NCBI GenBank assembly: GCA_017303905.1
Contig: JAFLBH010000001.1
Span: forward strand, 434,001-498,000
Direction of reading: 5' to 3'
Origin: Bacteroidota bacterium
GTDB lineage: Bacteria > Bacteroidota > Bacteroidia > B-17B0 > Aurantibacillaceae
Length of the DNA: 64,000 nt
Shown here piece by piece: positions 51,969-61,807 of the stretch; position 1 is the first letter of the stretch, and the number at the start of each line of letters is the position of its first letter. Below the pieces are notes generated by a model. It ran no database searches. It saw only the letters and a program-made list of their open reading frames with translations, and was not told the DNA's origin. Both the position numbers and the translations under genes were made by a program.

Positions 51969-52679
51969 ATGAAAACAAATTTTTACTTAACAACATTGTT
52001 GGCTCTTACCATTCAGGTAATGGTAAACGGCCAAACACCAGGCAACCAAACTGAACGCGCACTTCCAATACTTGGAGGCAAGTCGGTTAATCAGCAAGAT
52101 CTCCCAAAGGAATTTAGAATTAGTACCAACACGAACGTTGTGGAAGAGGCCAAAAACAACGTTTATTATAGTCACGATAGCCGCACAGAGTTATTAAAAC
52201 AAGCGGAAGGCCTTTTAAGCGATGCTAAGTTTTTATACAACGAAGCAGAGACAAGAAACGGTGTTGAAAAAGAAGTTCTCTTAAAACAAGCAAACATTAT
52301 TGCTAAGCAAGCCGAAGCCAATCAAATTAAGGCTGCCGAAATCGCCGGCAAAATCAACAAAGAAACATTTACAATCAATAAAGAAAACCTCAATGCTATT
52401 TTAGCAATAAGCAATAGCGAGGAAGAAGTAGAAGCGCGCGTTAAAGAACTTATGTTTGATGCAGGACAAAACATGCGCCTTGCGACAGAAATGCGTGAAG
52501 AAGCCTACGCCATGCCAACTACAGCATCTAAATTAGGAAGCTTAGTGAATGCAGAGGAAAAGGAAGGTGTTGCCATTAGTAAGCAAACAAAAGCGGTTGA
52601 AATTTTAAAAGATAACAATCCTGAAATAGCCGGCAACATAAAAAATATTTTAAGCGGAAATACAGTAGCAACAAAATAA
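51969..52679 (+). CDS. Exported coiled-coil protein of unknown function
   Basis: Signal peptide (MKTNFYLTTLLALTIQVMVNGQ) precedes about 210 residues with a strongly helical, Ala/Glu/Lys-rich pattern and heptad-like Leu and Ala, so one or more coiled coils. There is no Cys in the mature part and no catalytic motif. It diverges from the radical SAM gene and is followed by a terminator and a convergent P-type ATPase gene. I do not recognise the family. Confidence 0.6.
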   Translation: MKTNFYLTTLLALTIQVMVNGQTPGNQTERALPILGGKSVNQQDLPKEFRISTNTNVVEEAKNNVYYSHDSRTELLKQAEGLLSDAKFLYNEAETRNGVEKEVLLKQANIIAKQAEANQIKAAEIAGKINKETFTINKENLNAILAISNSEEEVEARVKELMFDAGQNMRLATEMREEAYAMPTTASKLGSLVNAEEKEGVAISKQTKAVEILKDNNPEIAGNIKNILSGNTVATK

Positions 52680-52697
52680 AGAATTTTATGCAGAATG

Positions 52698-52722
52698 AAA
52701 GCGGGCTCCGGTCCGCTTTTTT
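52698..52722 (+). terminator. Terminator downstream of the coiled-coil gene
   Basis: AAAGCGG (52698-52704), 8-nt loop, CCGCTTT (52713-52719), then TTT. It lies between the coiled-coil gene and the convergent ATPase gene and touches the ATPase stop. Confidence 0.7.
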
Positions 52723-55186
52723 AGTTGCGTTTTAATTCTAAAAGCTTAATTGTTTCTAAAATAAAAAGAAGCGCTCCGCCGCCAATCAATGCCGGAATAT
52801 AATGCGCAACACCCGGGTTTGTCATTCCGAACAATACCGTGAATCCTGGTAAGAAATTTATAACACCTAACAATACTAAGGCAACCGATAATAAAATAAT
52901 CAGCGAGGTATTTTTCTCGAGCAATACAGAAATAAAACTTCGGGTTTTTGAGAGTTGCGATAGAATTAGAAAAACGTTCCCGATTATAAGCGCGCTAAAG
53001 GAGATGGCCCTTGCTTCTTTTTCATCATGACCTTCTTTAAGTGATAAATAGAAAACAACAAGAACCATTATAAAAAGAAGAGTTCCGTTAATGGCACTGC
53101 CGATTACTTTTTTAAAACCAAAAAATCGTTCATCAATTGGTCTGGGATTACGTTGCATAATCGATTTTTCTTCTTGCTCGGATTCAAACGCAATGGAACA
53201 AATAGGATCAACAATCAATTCCATAAAAATAATATGAAGTGGTAATAACAATAGTGGCATATTGGAAAAAAAAGCCGGCAACAAAGTTAAACCAATAATA
53301 GGAACGTGAATGGCCATTATATACGACATCGCCTTTTGAAGATTATCATAAATTTTTCTACCCAAACGAATAGCCATTACGATAGAAGCGAAGTTGTCAT
53401 CCAGCAACACTAATGAAGAAGCCTCCCGCGCAACATCTGTTCCTTTTTTACCCATTGCTACTCCAATATCGGCGGCTTTAAGAGCGGGCGCATCATTCAC
53501 GCCGTCTCCGGTCATGGCTACAACTTCATTATTGTTTTTCAGGGCTTTTATGATTCGCAGTTTTTGTTCTGGCACCACGCGAGCAAAAACATTTATGGAA
53601 TTAATTTTTTGTTGTAATTCTTCATCACTCCAATTATTTATTTCATCACCCGTTACCACCCGTCCTGATTCTTTTAATCCTGCTTTTGTCGCGATAGCCT
53701 TTGCTGTTAATGGAAAGTCACCGGTAATCATAATAACTTTAATTCCCGCTTCATAACATTCTTTAATGGCATTTGGAACTTCCGACCGAATAGGATCTTC
53801 TAACCCAATTAGTCCAATCAAAGTCAGATTAAATTCTTCTTGGTTTTTGGGAAGTGCTGTTTCTTTATAATCCGCTTTCGCAACTGCTAAAACACGAAGT
53901 CCGCGTGCGGCCATATCATTTATGGCGGTATGGTATTTTTGTTGATCGTCGTTGGATAGTTGACATAATTTAAAAACATCTTCTGGAGCGCCCTTGGTGA
54001 AAATTTTTAAAGACGAGTCGGCGGATTTAAAAACGCGACTCATGGTTTTTAATTTATTACTAAGCGGAAACTCCTGAACGAATGAATAATTATTTTCTGT
54101 ATCGTGAAATTTTTCACCAACATCACTGATGGCTTTCTCCATAGGGTCGGCCGATTGTGGCCGTGAGGCTAAATGGGCACACACTGAAATTTCTCTTATT
54201 CTTTCATCAAACTCTTTTTTATCAATTAGTTTAGTGCCGTTATAAATTGCGCTTAACTCCATTTTGTTTTGTGTGATGGTGCCTGTTTTATCACTGCACA
54301 AAACTGTAGCCGATCCTAATGTTTCAATGGCAGATGGTTTTCTGGTGAGCACATTTTTTTTAGATAAACGCCAGGAACCCAAGGCAAGAAATACGGTCAG
54401 TACAACAGGAAATTCTTCAGGTAAAATGGCCATGGCGGCAGACAAACCGCTTAGTAGAGATTGCAAGAATTCACCACGCGTAAAATAAAACATTAACACC
54501 ATTAGAACACAAATGAAAATGCCCGCCATAAAAAAGCGTTTAATAACCACTTTCATTTCTTTCTGTAAATGTGTTTGATCACTTTCAATTGCGTCGAGTG
54601 CCCGCCCAATTTTTCCAAATTCAGTTTGGGGGCCTGTGGCCGTTACTTCAAACACACCATAACCCTGTACCACAAGTGTACCACTGAATATTTTGTTTTG
54701 TGAATCCGATAATTCGGATTTTAGAACAGGCAACGATTCGCCCGTTAACATCGATTCATCTATATTGAGATGTGTGCTAGTGAGCAGAGTTCCATCAGCA
54801 GGAACCCGATCGCCTTCATTTAAAATAATAATATCACCGGGAACAACTTCTCTTCCTGCAATTTTAATTTTTTCACCATCGCGTACAACTAATGCGCGCG
54901 GAGAAGCGAGTGATTTAAGCGCTTCTAATGCTCTTTCTGTTTTTTGTGATTGATAGAAGGTAATGGCAATCATGAGAAGAATGCTGGAGAACATAAACAA
55001 TCCCTCTCCATAATCACTTAAAAGAACATAGAGGCCAGCGCACGAAAGCAGTAAAACAAACATGGGCTCTTTTATTACGTCCAGTGCAATCGTCCAGATG
55101 GTCCGTGGTTTTGCCGAAGGCAATTCGTTGAATCCGAATTTTTTTAATCTGGCGGATGCTTCTGCCGAGCTCAAACCTTGTTTCAT
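52721..55186 (-). CDS. P-type (E1-E2) cation-transporting ATPase
   Basis: 821 residues with the P2-type layout: N-terminal actuator region (GDIIILNEGDRVPADG, MLTGES), a membrane helix with PEEFPVV in place of the usual PEGLP, phosphorylation site Asp299 in CSDKTGTIT, nucleotide-binding KGAPE, hinge VAMTGDGVNDAPALKAADIG near 560 and about four C-terminal helices. Close relatives move Ca2+ or other divalent cations, sometimes Na+/K+. The PEEFP helix suggests an atypical ion site, so ion identity is uncertain. It stands alone between convergent neighbours. Confidence 0.9.
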   Translation of the reverse strand: MKQGLSSAEASARLKKFGFNELPSAKPRTIWTIALDVIKEPMFVLLLSCAGLYVLLSDYGEGLFMFSSILLMIAITFYQSQKTERALEALKSLASPRALVVRDGEKIKIAGREVVPGDIIILNEGDRVPADGTLLTSTHLNIDESMLTGESLPVLKSELSDSQNKIFSGTLVVQGYGVFEVTATGPQTEFGKIGRALDAIESDQTHLQKEMKVVIKRFFMAGIFICVLMVLMFYFTRGEFLQSLLSGLSAAMAILPEEFPVVLTVFLALGSWRLSKKNVLTRKPSAIETLGSATVLCSDKTGTITQNKMELSAIYNGTKLIDKKEFDERIREISVCAHLASRPQSADPMEKAISDVGEKFHDTENNYSFVQEFPLSNKLKTMSRVFKSADSSLKIFTKGAPEDVFKLCQLSNDDQQKYHTAINDMAARGLRVLAVAKADYKETALPKNQEEFNLTLIGLIGLEDPIRSEVPNAIKECYEAGIKVIMITGDFPLTAKAIATKAGLKESGRVVTGDEINNWSDEELQQKINSINVFARVVPEQKLRIIKALKNNNEVVAMTGDGVNDAPALKAADIGVAMGKKGTDVAREASSLVLLDDNFASIVMAIRLGRKIYDNLQKAMSYIMAIHVPIIGLTLLPAFFSNMPLLLLPLHIIFMELIVDPICSIAFESEQEEKSIMQRNPRPIDERFFGFKKVIGSAINGTLLFIMVLVVFYLSLKEGHDEKEARAISFSALIIGNVFLILSQLSKTRSFISVLLEKNTSLIILLSVALVLLGVINFLPGFTVLFGMTNPGVAHYIPALIGGGALLFILETIKLLELKRN

Positions 55187-55245
55187 CGTTATGCAAGATA
55201 ATAAAGTTGATTACACAACCAAATGAAAAAAATCAGAAGAAAATA

Positions 55246-56097
55246 TTATTTTTCCAGTATCATGATTTCTACACGGCGATTGGCTTGTTCTTCTTCGGGA
55301 GTGAGTTCTAATTCGTATTTTGGTTTTGTACGACCGAAGCCTTTATAGCTTAATCGGCTCTTTGGAATTCCTTTACTAATAAGATAATCATAAATGGCCT
55401 TTGCCCTGTTTTCCGAAAGTTTCATTTCGCGCGTGTCAAGATCCATTCCGTCGGCACCGTTTTGTGTACAACACACATGACCTTGTATTTCTATTTTAAG
55501 AGATTTGTTTTGTTTGAGTGTTTGTAGCAATTTCTGCAGAACAGGCTCAGAGGATTTCAACACAAAATGTCTTCCTGGCTCGAAGCCTAAACCTTCTAGC
55601 GCCATGCTTTCGCCTGCACTTAATTGTTCAATGTTTTTCTTTTCTTCTGTAGTTTCTTTTTCTTTTGGTGTTTCTAGTTTATCATCAGCCACATTAATTG
55701 TTACTATGGGTTCAAAATAAATGTCTACACGACGTTGTTTAGGATCTCCCTCCTTGTTTCCGTTATCTTGCGAATGAACTTCTCCCTTTCCTTCGCACGC
55801 ATAAACATTAAACTGTGAGGGCTTGCTTTTTTTTAAAAGATAGTTCTTAATGTTGAGCGCCCGTTCTTGAGAAAGTGCCAGATTATAATCGTTGAGGTGA
55901 AGAAAATCAGCAAAACCATAAATTGCAACGTCGGCATATTTCCCTTTTAAAGCTTTAATGGCAGAGTCGATACGCGAATAATTTAGTTCTGATGAGGTTT
56001 CATTAATTTCATAATATAAACGAAGCGTGTCGGTCTTTTTTTGTGAGAAGAGACCGTTAAAGCAAAGTAGGTGAATTATCAAAAGCCAAAAACGCAT
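55246..56097 (-). CDS. Protein with two tandem OmpA-like domains
   Basis: A signal peptide (about 1-18, ending LFSQ) is followed by an N-terminal degenerate OmpA-like domain (about 22-130; NYNLALSQERALNIKNYLL then QRRVDIYFEP), a short acidic linker, and a C-terminal full OmpA-like domain (about 165-283; IEIQGHVCCTQNG, LSENRAKAIYDYLISKGI, ANRRVEIMILEK). Two Cys are next to each other in the second domain, so no ordinary disulfide pair. It is probably periplasmic and bound to peptidoglycan. A terminator separates it from nuoN. Confidence 0.82.
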   Translation of the reverse strand: MRFWLLIIHLLCFNGLFSQKKTDTLRLYYEINETSSELNYSRIDSAIKALKGKYADVAIYGFADFLHLNDYNLALSQERALNIKNYLLKKSKPSQFNVYACEGKGEVHSQDNGNKEGDPKQRRVDIYFEPIVTINVADDKLETPKEKETTEEKKNIEQLSAGESMALEGLGFEPGRHFVLKSSEPVLQKLLQTLKQNKSLKIEIQGHVCCTQNGADGMDLDTREMKLSENRAKAIYDYLISKGIPKSRLSYKGFGRTKPKYELELTPEEEQANRRVEIMILEK

Positions 56098-56111
56098 AAT
56101 TAAATATAACG

Positions 56112-56143
56112 AAAAAACCCGCCGTAAATTACGCGCGGGTTTT
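56112..56143 (-). terminator. Terminator of the nuo operon
   Basis: AAAACCCGC (56114-56122) and GCGGGTTTT (56135-56143) form a perfect 9-bp stem around a 12-nt loop. On the minus strand a TTTTTT run follows. It lies 20 nt after the nuoN stop. Confidence 0.88.
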
Positions 56144-56162
56144 AATTAGTTCATAAAGAAAA

Positions 56163-57554
56163 TTAAAATTTAAACATCTCGGCTACAAATCCGGGAACGG
56201 CGCCTAATGCTAATGTAAAGAGGGTTGTTAAAATCATGACTACCTTTTGGGACAATTCAATTGCGACAGGCTCGTCAGTAGTTGCTTGTTTAAAATACAT
56301 GGCGATAATTACTTTGAAATAGTAATAAACACCAACAGCAGAAGTAAGAATGGCTAAAATTAATAACCACTTGTAACCCGTGCCAATCATGGTTGTAAAC
56401 ACAAAGTATTTTGCGAAGAAACCTGCTGTAATAGGAATACCGGCTAATGATAGCATGGCTATAACCATACAGGCAGCCATTAATGGATTGCGTTTGCCAA
56501 GACCGTTAAATGAATCAAAAGTTTCGTCGCCATTTTTAGTGACGTTGTATATAATGCCAAATGCAGCAATAGAACCAATAGAGTAGGCTAAGGAATAATA
56601 TAAAAGCGCATCAAGCGTTGCGTTGCTTCTTAAGTTAGCTAATACAACCATTAGCATAAATGCCGCGTGACTGATACTTGAAAAAGCTAAAGTTCTTTTT
56701 ACGTTGGTTTGAACAGCTGCACTGAAGTTGGCAATCACTAACGACAACGCAATTACGCTTGCAAGCACCATTGACCAACTTTCGCTCACTCCGCCGAAAG
56801 CAATCATAAACAAACGCAGAATAGCAGCAAAGGCAGCGGTTTTAACCACCGTACTCATCAACGCAGTAATGACAGTTGGAGAGCCTTGATAAACATCCGG
56901 AGCCCAGAAATGAAACGGCGCAGCTGAAACTTTAAATAACATAGCAATAAGCATCATGATGATACCCGCATAGAAGAAGGAAGGCATTCCGCTTCCCATT
57001 TCAGAAATCTTTGCGCGGATTTCCATTAAATCAAAACTTCCTGTCGCGCCGTAAACTAATGCAATGCCAAATAATAAAAAACCACTGGCGAAGGAGCCCA
57101 TGATTAAATATTTAAATCCTGCTTCATTTGATTTTACATCTTTCTTTTTGCTGGCGGCTAAAACATAAAGCGGAATACTCATAATTTCTATTCCTAAGAA
57201 TAAAGTCGTCATGTTTTTGAACGCGGTAAGCATTAAAGCGCCTGTTAAGGCAAACAGTACTAACGAGAAATGGTCAACCACAGTTGGCATGTCTTCAAAA
57301 TAATCGTTAGCCATGATGAACCAGAAAAAAGCCGTTGCCAAAATAACTCCGCTGAAAGCAAGAGCCACTTTATCAAAAGCAATCATGTTATCAAATACAG
57401 CAATGCTGAAGCCGTTATTCCATTCCATAAAGTTGGCCACATAGGCGCCTAAAATGCCTAATAGCACAAGAGGAAACAATAGCTTTTTAAACTTAAAAAT
57501 TTCGGCCATCATTGCCAAAATACCAAGTCCGCTTACAATTAAAAGTCCTTTCAT
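56163..57554 (-). CDS. nuoN: NADH-quinone oxidoreductase subunit N
   Basis: Antiporter-like membrane subunit of complex I. About 14 hydrophobic helices; conserved proton-channel segments include FLGIEIMSIPLYVLAASKKKD with its essential Glu, and KVSAAPFHFWAPDVYQGSPT. 463 residues fits. It is the last gene of the nuo run, 27 nt after nuoM, before a terminator. Confidence 0.95.
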   Translation of the reverse strand: MKGLLIVSGLGILAMMAEIFKFKKLLFPLVLLGILGAYVANFMEWNNGFSIAVFDNMIAFDKVALAFSGVILATAFFWFIMANDYFEDMPTVVDHFSLVLFALTGALMLTAFKNMTTLFLGIEIMSIPLYVLAASKKKDVKSNEAGFKYLIMGSFASGFLLFGIALVYGATGSFDLMEIRAKISEMGSGMPSFFYAGIIMMLIAMLFKVSAAPFHFWAPDVYQGSPTVITALMSTVVKTAAFAAILRLFMIAFGGVSESWSMVLASVIALSLVIANFSAAVQTNVKRTLAFSSISHAAFMLMVVLANLRSNATLDALLYYSLAYSIGSIAAFGIIYNVTKNGDETFDSFNGLGKRNPLMAACMVIAMLSLAGIPITAGFFAKYFVFTTMIGTGYKWLLILAILTSAVGVYYYFKVIIAMYFKQATTDEPVAIELSQKVVMILTTLFTLALGAVPGFVAEMFKF

Positions 57555-57581
57555 ATCAAATTCAAATTTCTGTTCTCAATA

Positions 57582-59045
57582 TTATTTTAAAGTGCTCAAT
57601 AAAGTTTTTACTGCCGGTTCAGCCAAATCATTCAATGGTTTTGGATAAACACCAAATGCAATGATAACTACACAAACGATAATTAATACAGCTTTATCAC
57701 TGGTTGCTAACGAACCAAACTCCACGCCGGTACTTGGTTTTTCGCCTAACATAATTTTTTGATAAGAGCGTAACATATAAACCGCGCCTAAGATGACGCT
57801 AAGTCCAGCGAAAGCAGCAACACCTGCGCTATATTGGTAAACGCCATTGATTAATAAAAACTCACCAATAAAACCATTCGTTAACGGAAGTGCAACAGAG
57901 CCCAACATTATAATCAGAAATAAAACAGAAAACTGTCCGTTCATATTTCGGATGCCGCCTAACTTTTCGATTTCACGTGTACCGGTGTGGCGCAATAAAA
58001 TATCAGCGATTAAGAACAAACCAACTACGTTAACACCGTGACTTAACATTTGAATCACCGCACCCTGTACACCTTGTTGGTTGGCAGATAAAATTCCCGC
58101 AGAAATTAATCCAACGTGCGCGATAGAAGAATAAGCGATTAAACGCTTGTAATCTTTTTGAACAATGGCAATGCAAGACGCATAAACAATTCCGATAGAC
58201 GATAATAAAATTGCTGTTCCGCCCCATTTCTCTAATGCTAAAGGCGCAACCGGCAATAACCATTTAATTACCCCGAAGGTTCCCATCTTTAACATGATAC
58301 CCGACAATAACATGGTTCCTTGAGTAGGCGCGGTAACATAGGTATCCGGCTGCCAAGTGTGTAATGGGAAGATCGGCATCTTAATAGCGAAGGCTAAGAA
58401 AATCATCCAAAACACCGCAGACTGCTGATCGATATTTAAACTTTTTCCTGCAGCGTATAAATCGTTTATAGCCCAAGATTTAATTCCGCTAACAGAACCG
58501 GTGTGGTTATATAAATAAATTAAACCGATTAACATAAATAAAGAACCAAATAGCGTGTACACAAAAAACTTAAATGTAATCATGCCTCGGTTTTCTCCGC
58601 CCCACAATAAGCAAATGAAGTAAATAGGAATAAGCGCTAATTCCCAGAACACATAAAATAAAAAACCGTCGTTAGCAGCGAACACTCCAACCAACGCCAT
58701 TTGCATTAATAAAATGAGCGAGTAAAACGCATTAGGCTTGTCATAATTATTTTGGTAAGACGACAAGATGATTAATGGAACTAAGAATGTTGTTAAGAGA
58801 ATAAGCAACATACTAATTCCGTCTATTCCAACAGCAAACTTTATTCCCATCGATTCTACCCAGGTACAATTCAGACTAAGGTTAGCAGCAGCAGGATTGG
58901 TTTTAAATTGAAAATAAACAAATACAGATAAGGCAAATTCTGCAACAGCAGCAGCCATTGCTAAGGTACGGGCAGTTCCTCCCTTTGTCAGGAATACCAG
59001 CAACGAGGCAACAAGAGGCAGAATGATTAATAATCCGGTTAACAT
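57582..59045 (-). CDS. nuoM: NADH-quinone oxidoreductase subunit M
   Basis: Antiporter-like proton-pumping subunit of complex I, with 14 helices in 487 residues. Diagnostic stretches are FYVFWELALIPIYFICLLWGG with the conserved Glu, KMPIFPLHTWQPDTYVTAPTQGT, and the YSSIAHVGLISAG loop. It starts 7 nt after nuoL and is followed by nuoN. Confidence 0.96.
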   Translation of the reverse strand: MLTGLLIILPLVASLLVFLTKGGTARTLAMAAAVAEFALSVFVYFQFKTNPAAANLSLNCTWVESMGIKFAVGIDGISMLLILLTTFLVPLIILSSYQNNYDKPNAFYSLILLMQMALVGVFAANDGFLFYVFWELALIPIYFICLLWGGENRGMITFKFFVYTLFGSLFMLIGLIYLYNHTGSVSGIKSWAINDLYAAGKSLNIDQQSAVFWMIFLAFAIKMPIFPLHTWQPDTYVTAPTQGTMLLSGIMLKMGTFGVIKWLLPVAPLALEKWGGTAILLSSIGIVYASCIAIVQKDYKRLIAYSSIAHVGLISAGILSANQQGVQGAVIQMLSHGVNVVGLFLIADILLRHTGTREIEKLGGIRNMNGQFSVLFLIIMLGSVALPLTNGFIGEFLLINGVYQYSAGVAAFAGLSVILGAVYMLRSYQKIMLGEKPSTGVEFGSLATSDKAVLIIVCVVIIAFGVYPKPLNDLAEPAVKTLLSTLK

Positions 59046-59052
59046 ACTTTTC

Positions 59053-60939
59053 TTATATAATAAATGTGAATAATAAAATTAATATTACGCCTAACACCAT
59101 GCTTACGATGTAGAAACCAATGTTTCCGCTTTGTAATAAGCGAACCACGCTTCCTATACCTTTTACCATCGAACCTACGCCGTTTACTAAGCCGTCGATA
59201 ACTTGTAAGTCGAGGAATTTATAAAACGCTGTAGAGATTAAGTCTAACGGTTTGCGAATTACGGCATCATAAAATTCATCTACATAATATTTATTGTAGA
59301 TTAATTTTTGCCAAGGCTTCATTTTTTCTTCACTCTCCAAAGGCAATACACCGTTTGTGATAAACATGGCGTGCGCAAAATAGATAACAACACCGGCAGC
59401 AACAATAGCCAAGCCCATTAATGTCCACTCTGTAGTGTGATCGAGAGCGCTAGGGTTTTTGTGTAATATAATCGGGCTTAAATGCTCGCTCATCCAGTTA
59501 GGCATGTGCCAAAATTCAGGTAAGCCTAAAGCGCCGCCCAAAACAGAGAACGCTGCTAATACCATCAAAGGAATTGTCATGCTTGATGGAGATTCGTGTA
59601 AATGATGCTCTTGTTCGTGTGTTCCGCGGAACTTTCCGAAGAAGGTTAAGAACAACATACGGAACATATAGAACGCAGTAAGCATAGAAGCGATCATTCC
59701 TAATACCCATAGTAATTTACTGTGCTCATAGGTGTGCGCTAAGATTTCGTCTTTACTAAAGAAACCGGAAAAAGGAGGGATACCGCTTATCGCAATAGTT
59801 CCCAATAACATGGTTATATAAGTGATTTTAATCTTTCCTTTTAGTCCGCCCATTTTACGAATATCTTGTTCTCCGCCCATTGCGTGAATAACCGAACCCG
59901 CGCCTAAGAATAATAAAGCTTTAAAGAAGGCGTGTGTAGTTACGTGGAAAACAGAAGAGCTAAATGCGCCAACACCTAATCCCAGGAACATTAATCCTAA
60001 TTGAGAAACGGTGGAATAAGCCAAAATCTTTTTGATGTCGTTTTGCAATAAACCAATCGTAGCTGCAAAAATTGCAGTCACCACACCAACAATTGCAACG
60101 GTTTCTGATGCAACTTCTGAAATAGAATAAAACACATTTGAACGCACGATCATGTAAATACCGGCAGTAACCATCGTTGCCGCGTGTATTAATGCAGATA
60201 CAGGAGTAGGTCCCGCCATCGCATCCGGCAACCAAGTATATAATGGAATTTGCGCACTCTTACCCATCGCGCCAATGAACAATAATAAAGCGATAGCTGT
60301 AACTACTGCATTACTGCTTACGCCCGCTCTCGAAAAAACATCACCGTAGCTGATGCTTCCATAAGAAACAAAAATTAAAATAATACCTAATAAAAAGCCT
60401 AAATCACCAATACGATTCATGACAAACGCTTTTCTTGCCGCGTCGTTGTAAGCCTGATTTTTAAACCAGAAACCAATTAGTAAGTAAGAACACAATCCAA
60501 CACCTTCCCAACCTACAAACACGATTAAGTAATTATTACCCATTACAAGTAATAACATGAAGAACACGAAGAGATTTAAATAAGTAAAGAAGCGGGAGAA
60601 ACCGGCATCATCATGCATGTATCCGGTAGAGTAGATGTGAATTAAAAAACCAATACCGGTAATGATTAATAAGAACCACGCCGATAAAGGATCATATAAA
60701 AACTCAAATGGAATATTTAAAGTATCGGCGCTTATCCAAGAAAACAACTCTACAACGTGAGATTTATTGGTAGAGTGTTCCAATTCCAGAAACGCTAAAA
60801 CAGCCACAATAAAAGAAGCTAAAACACTTACCGAGGCGATTCCACCCGACAAGCCTTTGCTTAATTTTTTCCCGAAAAACCCGTTTATTAAAAAACCGAT
60901 TAAAGGAAATAACGGAACTAATGCAATTAATTTAATCAT
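59053..60939 (-). CDS. nuoL: NADH-quinone oxidoreductase subunit L
   Basis: Largest antiporter-like proton-pumping subunit of complex I, with its long lateral helix predicted at the C-terminus. Diagnostic are VGWEGVGLCSYLLIGFWF, KSAQIPLYTWLPDAMAGPTPVSALIHAATMVTAG and the SQLGLMFLGLG segment. 628 residues is normal. It follows nuoK by 12 nt and is followed by nuoM. Confidence 0.97.
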   Translation of the reverse strand: MIKLIALVPLFPLIGFLINGFFGKKLSKGLSGGIASVSVLASFIVAVLAFLELEHSTNKSHVVELFSWISADTLNIPFEFLYDPLSAWFLLIITGIGFLIHIYSTGYMHDDAGFSRFFTYLNLFVFFMLLLVMGNNYLIVFVGWEGVGLCSYLLIGFWFKNQAYNDAARKAFVMNRIGDLGFLLGIILIFVSYGSISYGDVFSRAGVSSNAVVTAIALLLFIGAMGKSAQIPLYTWLPDAMAGPTPVSALIHAATMVTAGIYMIVRSNVFYSISEVASETVAIVGVVTAIFAATIGLLQNDIKKILAYSTVSQLGLMFLGLGVGAFSSSVFHVTTHAFFKALLFLGAGSVIHAMGGEQDIRKMGGLKGKIKITYITMLLGTIAISGIPPFSGFFSKDEILAHTYEHSKLLWVLGMIASMLTAFYMFRMLFLTFFGKFRGTHEQEHHLHESPSSMTIPLMVLAAFSVLGGALGLPEFWHMPNWMSEHLSPIILHKNPSALDHTTEWTLMGLAIVAAGVVIYFAHAMFITNGVLPLESEEKMKPWQKLIYNKYYVDEFYDAVIRKPLDLISTAFYKFLDLQVIDGLVNGVGSMVKGIGSVVRLLQSGNIGFYIVSMVLGVILILLFTFII

Positions 60940-60951
60940 AAATACCTAAAA

Positions 60952-61263
60952 CTAATTTTTCAAATTACTTAATAAGTCTGTGTCAATATTTTTAATATTT
61001 CTGTATATCATACTTAAGATAGCTAAACCTACAGCTACTTCTGCTGCGGCTACTGCCATAATAAAAAATACAAAAACTTGTCCTTTAGCATCGTTGTGCA
61101 AAGTGGAAAACGACACCAACATTAAATTAACTGCGTTTAACATTAACTCAATGCACATAAAAATAATAATGGAGTTACGGCGGGCCATTACGCCAACCGC
61201 TCCGATAATAAATAATACTGCGCTGAGCAATATATAGTAGTTTATAGAAATTCCGTTTAACAT
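60952..61263 (-). CDS. nuoK: NADH-quinone oxidoreductase subunit K
   Basis: Small membrane subunit of complex I with three helices. ATG 61263 ([18 protein letters not shown]) gives 103 residues, the usual size; the open frame reaches ATG 61311 but that would add a charged leader overlapping nuoJ. Diagnostic: [25 protein letters not shown], with the functional Glu, and [13 protein letters not shown]. It follows nuoJ by 19 nt. Confidence 0.94.
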   Translation of the reverse strand: MLNGISINYYILLSAVLFIIGAVGVMARRNSIIIFMCIELMLNAVNLMLVSFSTLHNDAKGQVFVFFIMAVAAAEVAVGLAILSMIYRNIKNIDTDLLSNLKN

Positions 61264-61282
61264 CTTTTCTTCTTTTAATAGT

Positions 61283-61801
61283 TTACGATTCTCCAGCTTC
61301 TTTTTTACCAATCATAATAGCGCCAACCATGGCGGCTAATAACAATACCGAAGCAATTTCGAAAGGGAATAAAAAGTCTTTGAACAAAACAGCACCTAAG
61401 TTTTTTACAAAACCGATTTGCGCATTACCATATTGTTGTAAGCCCATATCGCCGGCTCCTTTTAAAGAACCCACCATGACAAACAACATTAATCCGCCTG
61501 CCACAGCAGCAATGATTTTGCTTAACCACGTACGCTGAGGTTCTGTGTCTTCATTTAAGTTCATTAACATGATCACGAATAAAAAGAGAACCATGATAGC
61601 ACCGGCATACACAACTATATGTACGATTGCTAAAAACTGTGCGTTTAATAATAAGTAATGTCCGGCGATGCAAAAGAAAGTCATTACCAAATAAAGCACG
61701 CTGTTAACCGGATTACGGCTAAACACCACCATTAAACCAAACATGATGGCCAGGAAAGAAAGTATCCCAAATAGCCACTGTGTAATTGTATAACCTAACA
61801 T
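61283..61801 (-). CDS. nuoJ: NADH-quinone oxidoreductase subunit J
   Basis: Five-helix membrane subunit of complex I, 172 residues. The third helix with [22 protein letters not shown] is the most conserved mark of the family (Tyr and Gly near the pi-bulge). It starts 6 nt after nuoI and is followed by nuoK. Confidence 0.95.
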   Translation of the reverse strand: MLGYTITQWLFGILSFLAIMFGLMVVFSRNPVNSVLYLVMTFFCIAGHYLLLNAQFLAIVHIVVYAGAIMVLFLFVIMLMNLNEDTEPQRTWLSKIIAAVAGGLMLFVMVGSLKGAGDMGLQQYGNAQIGFVKNLGAVLFKDFLFPFEIASVLLLAAMVGAIMIGKKEAGES

Positions 61802-61807
61802 AATATC

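Noticed and set aside
57974..57979. CACGTG in nuoM, possible fourth parS core
   Set aside because: Only TTTCACGTGTACC matches; the right half site does not fit GTGNAACA, so it is not counted.
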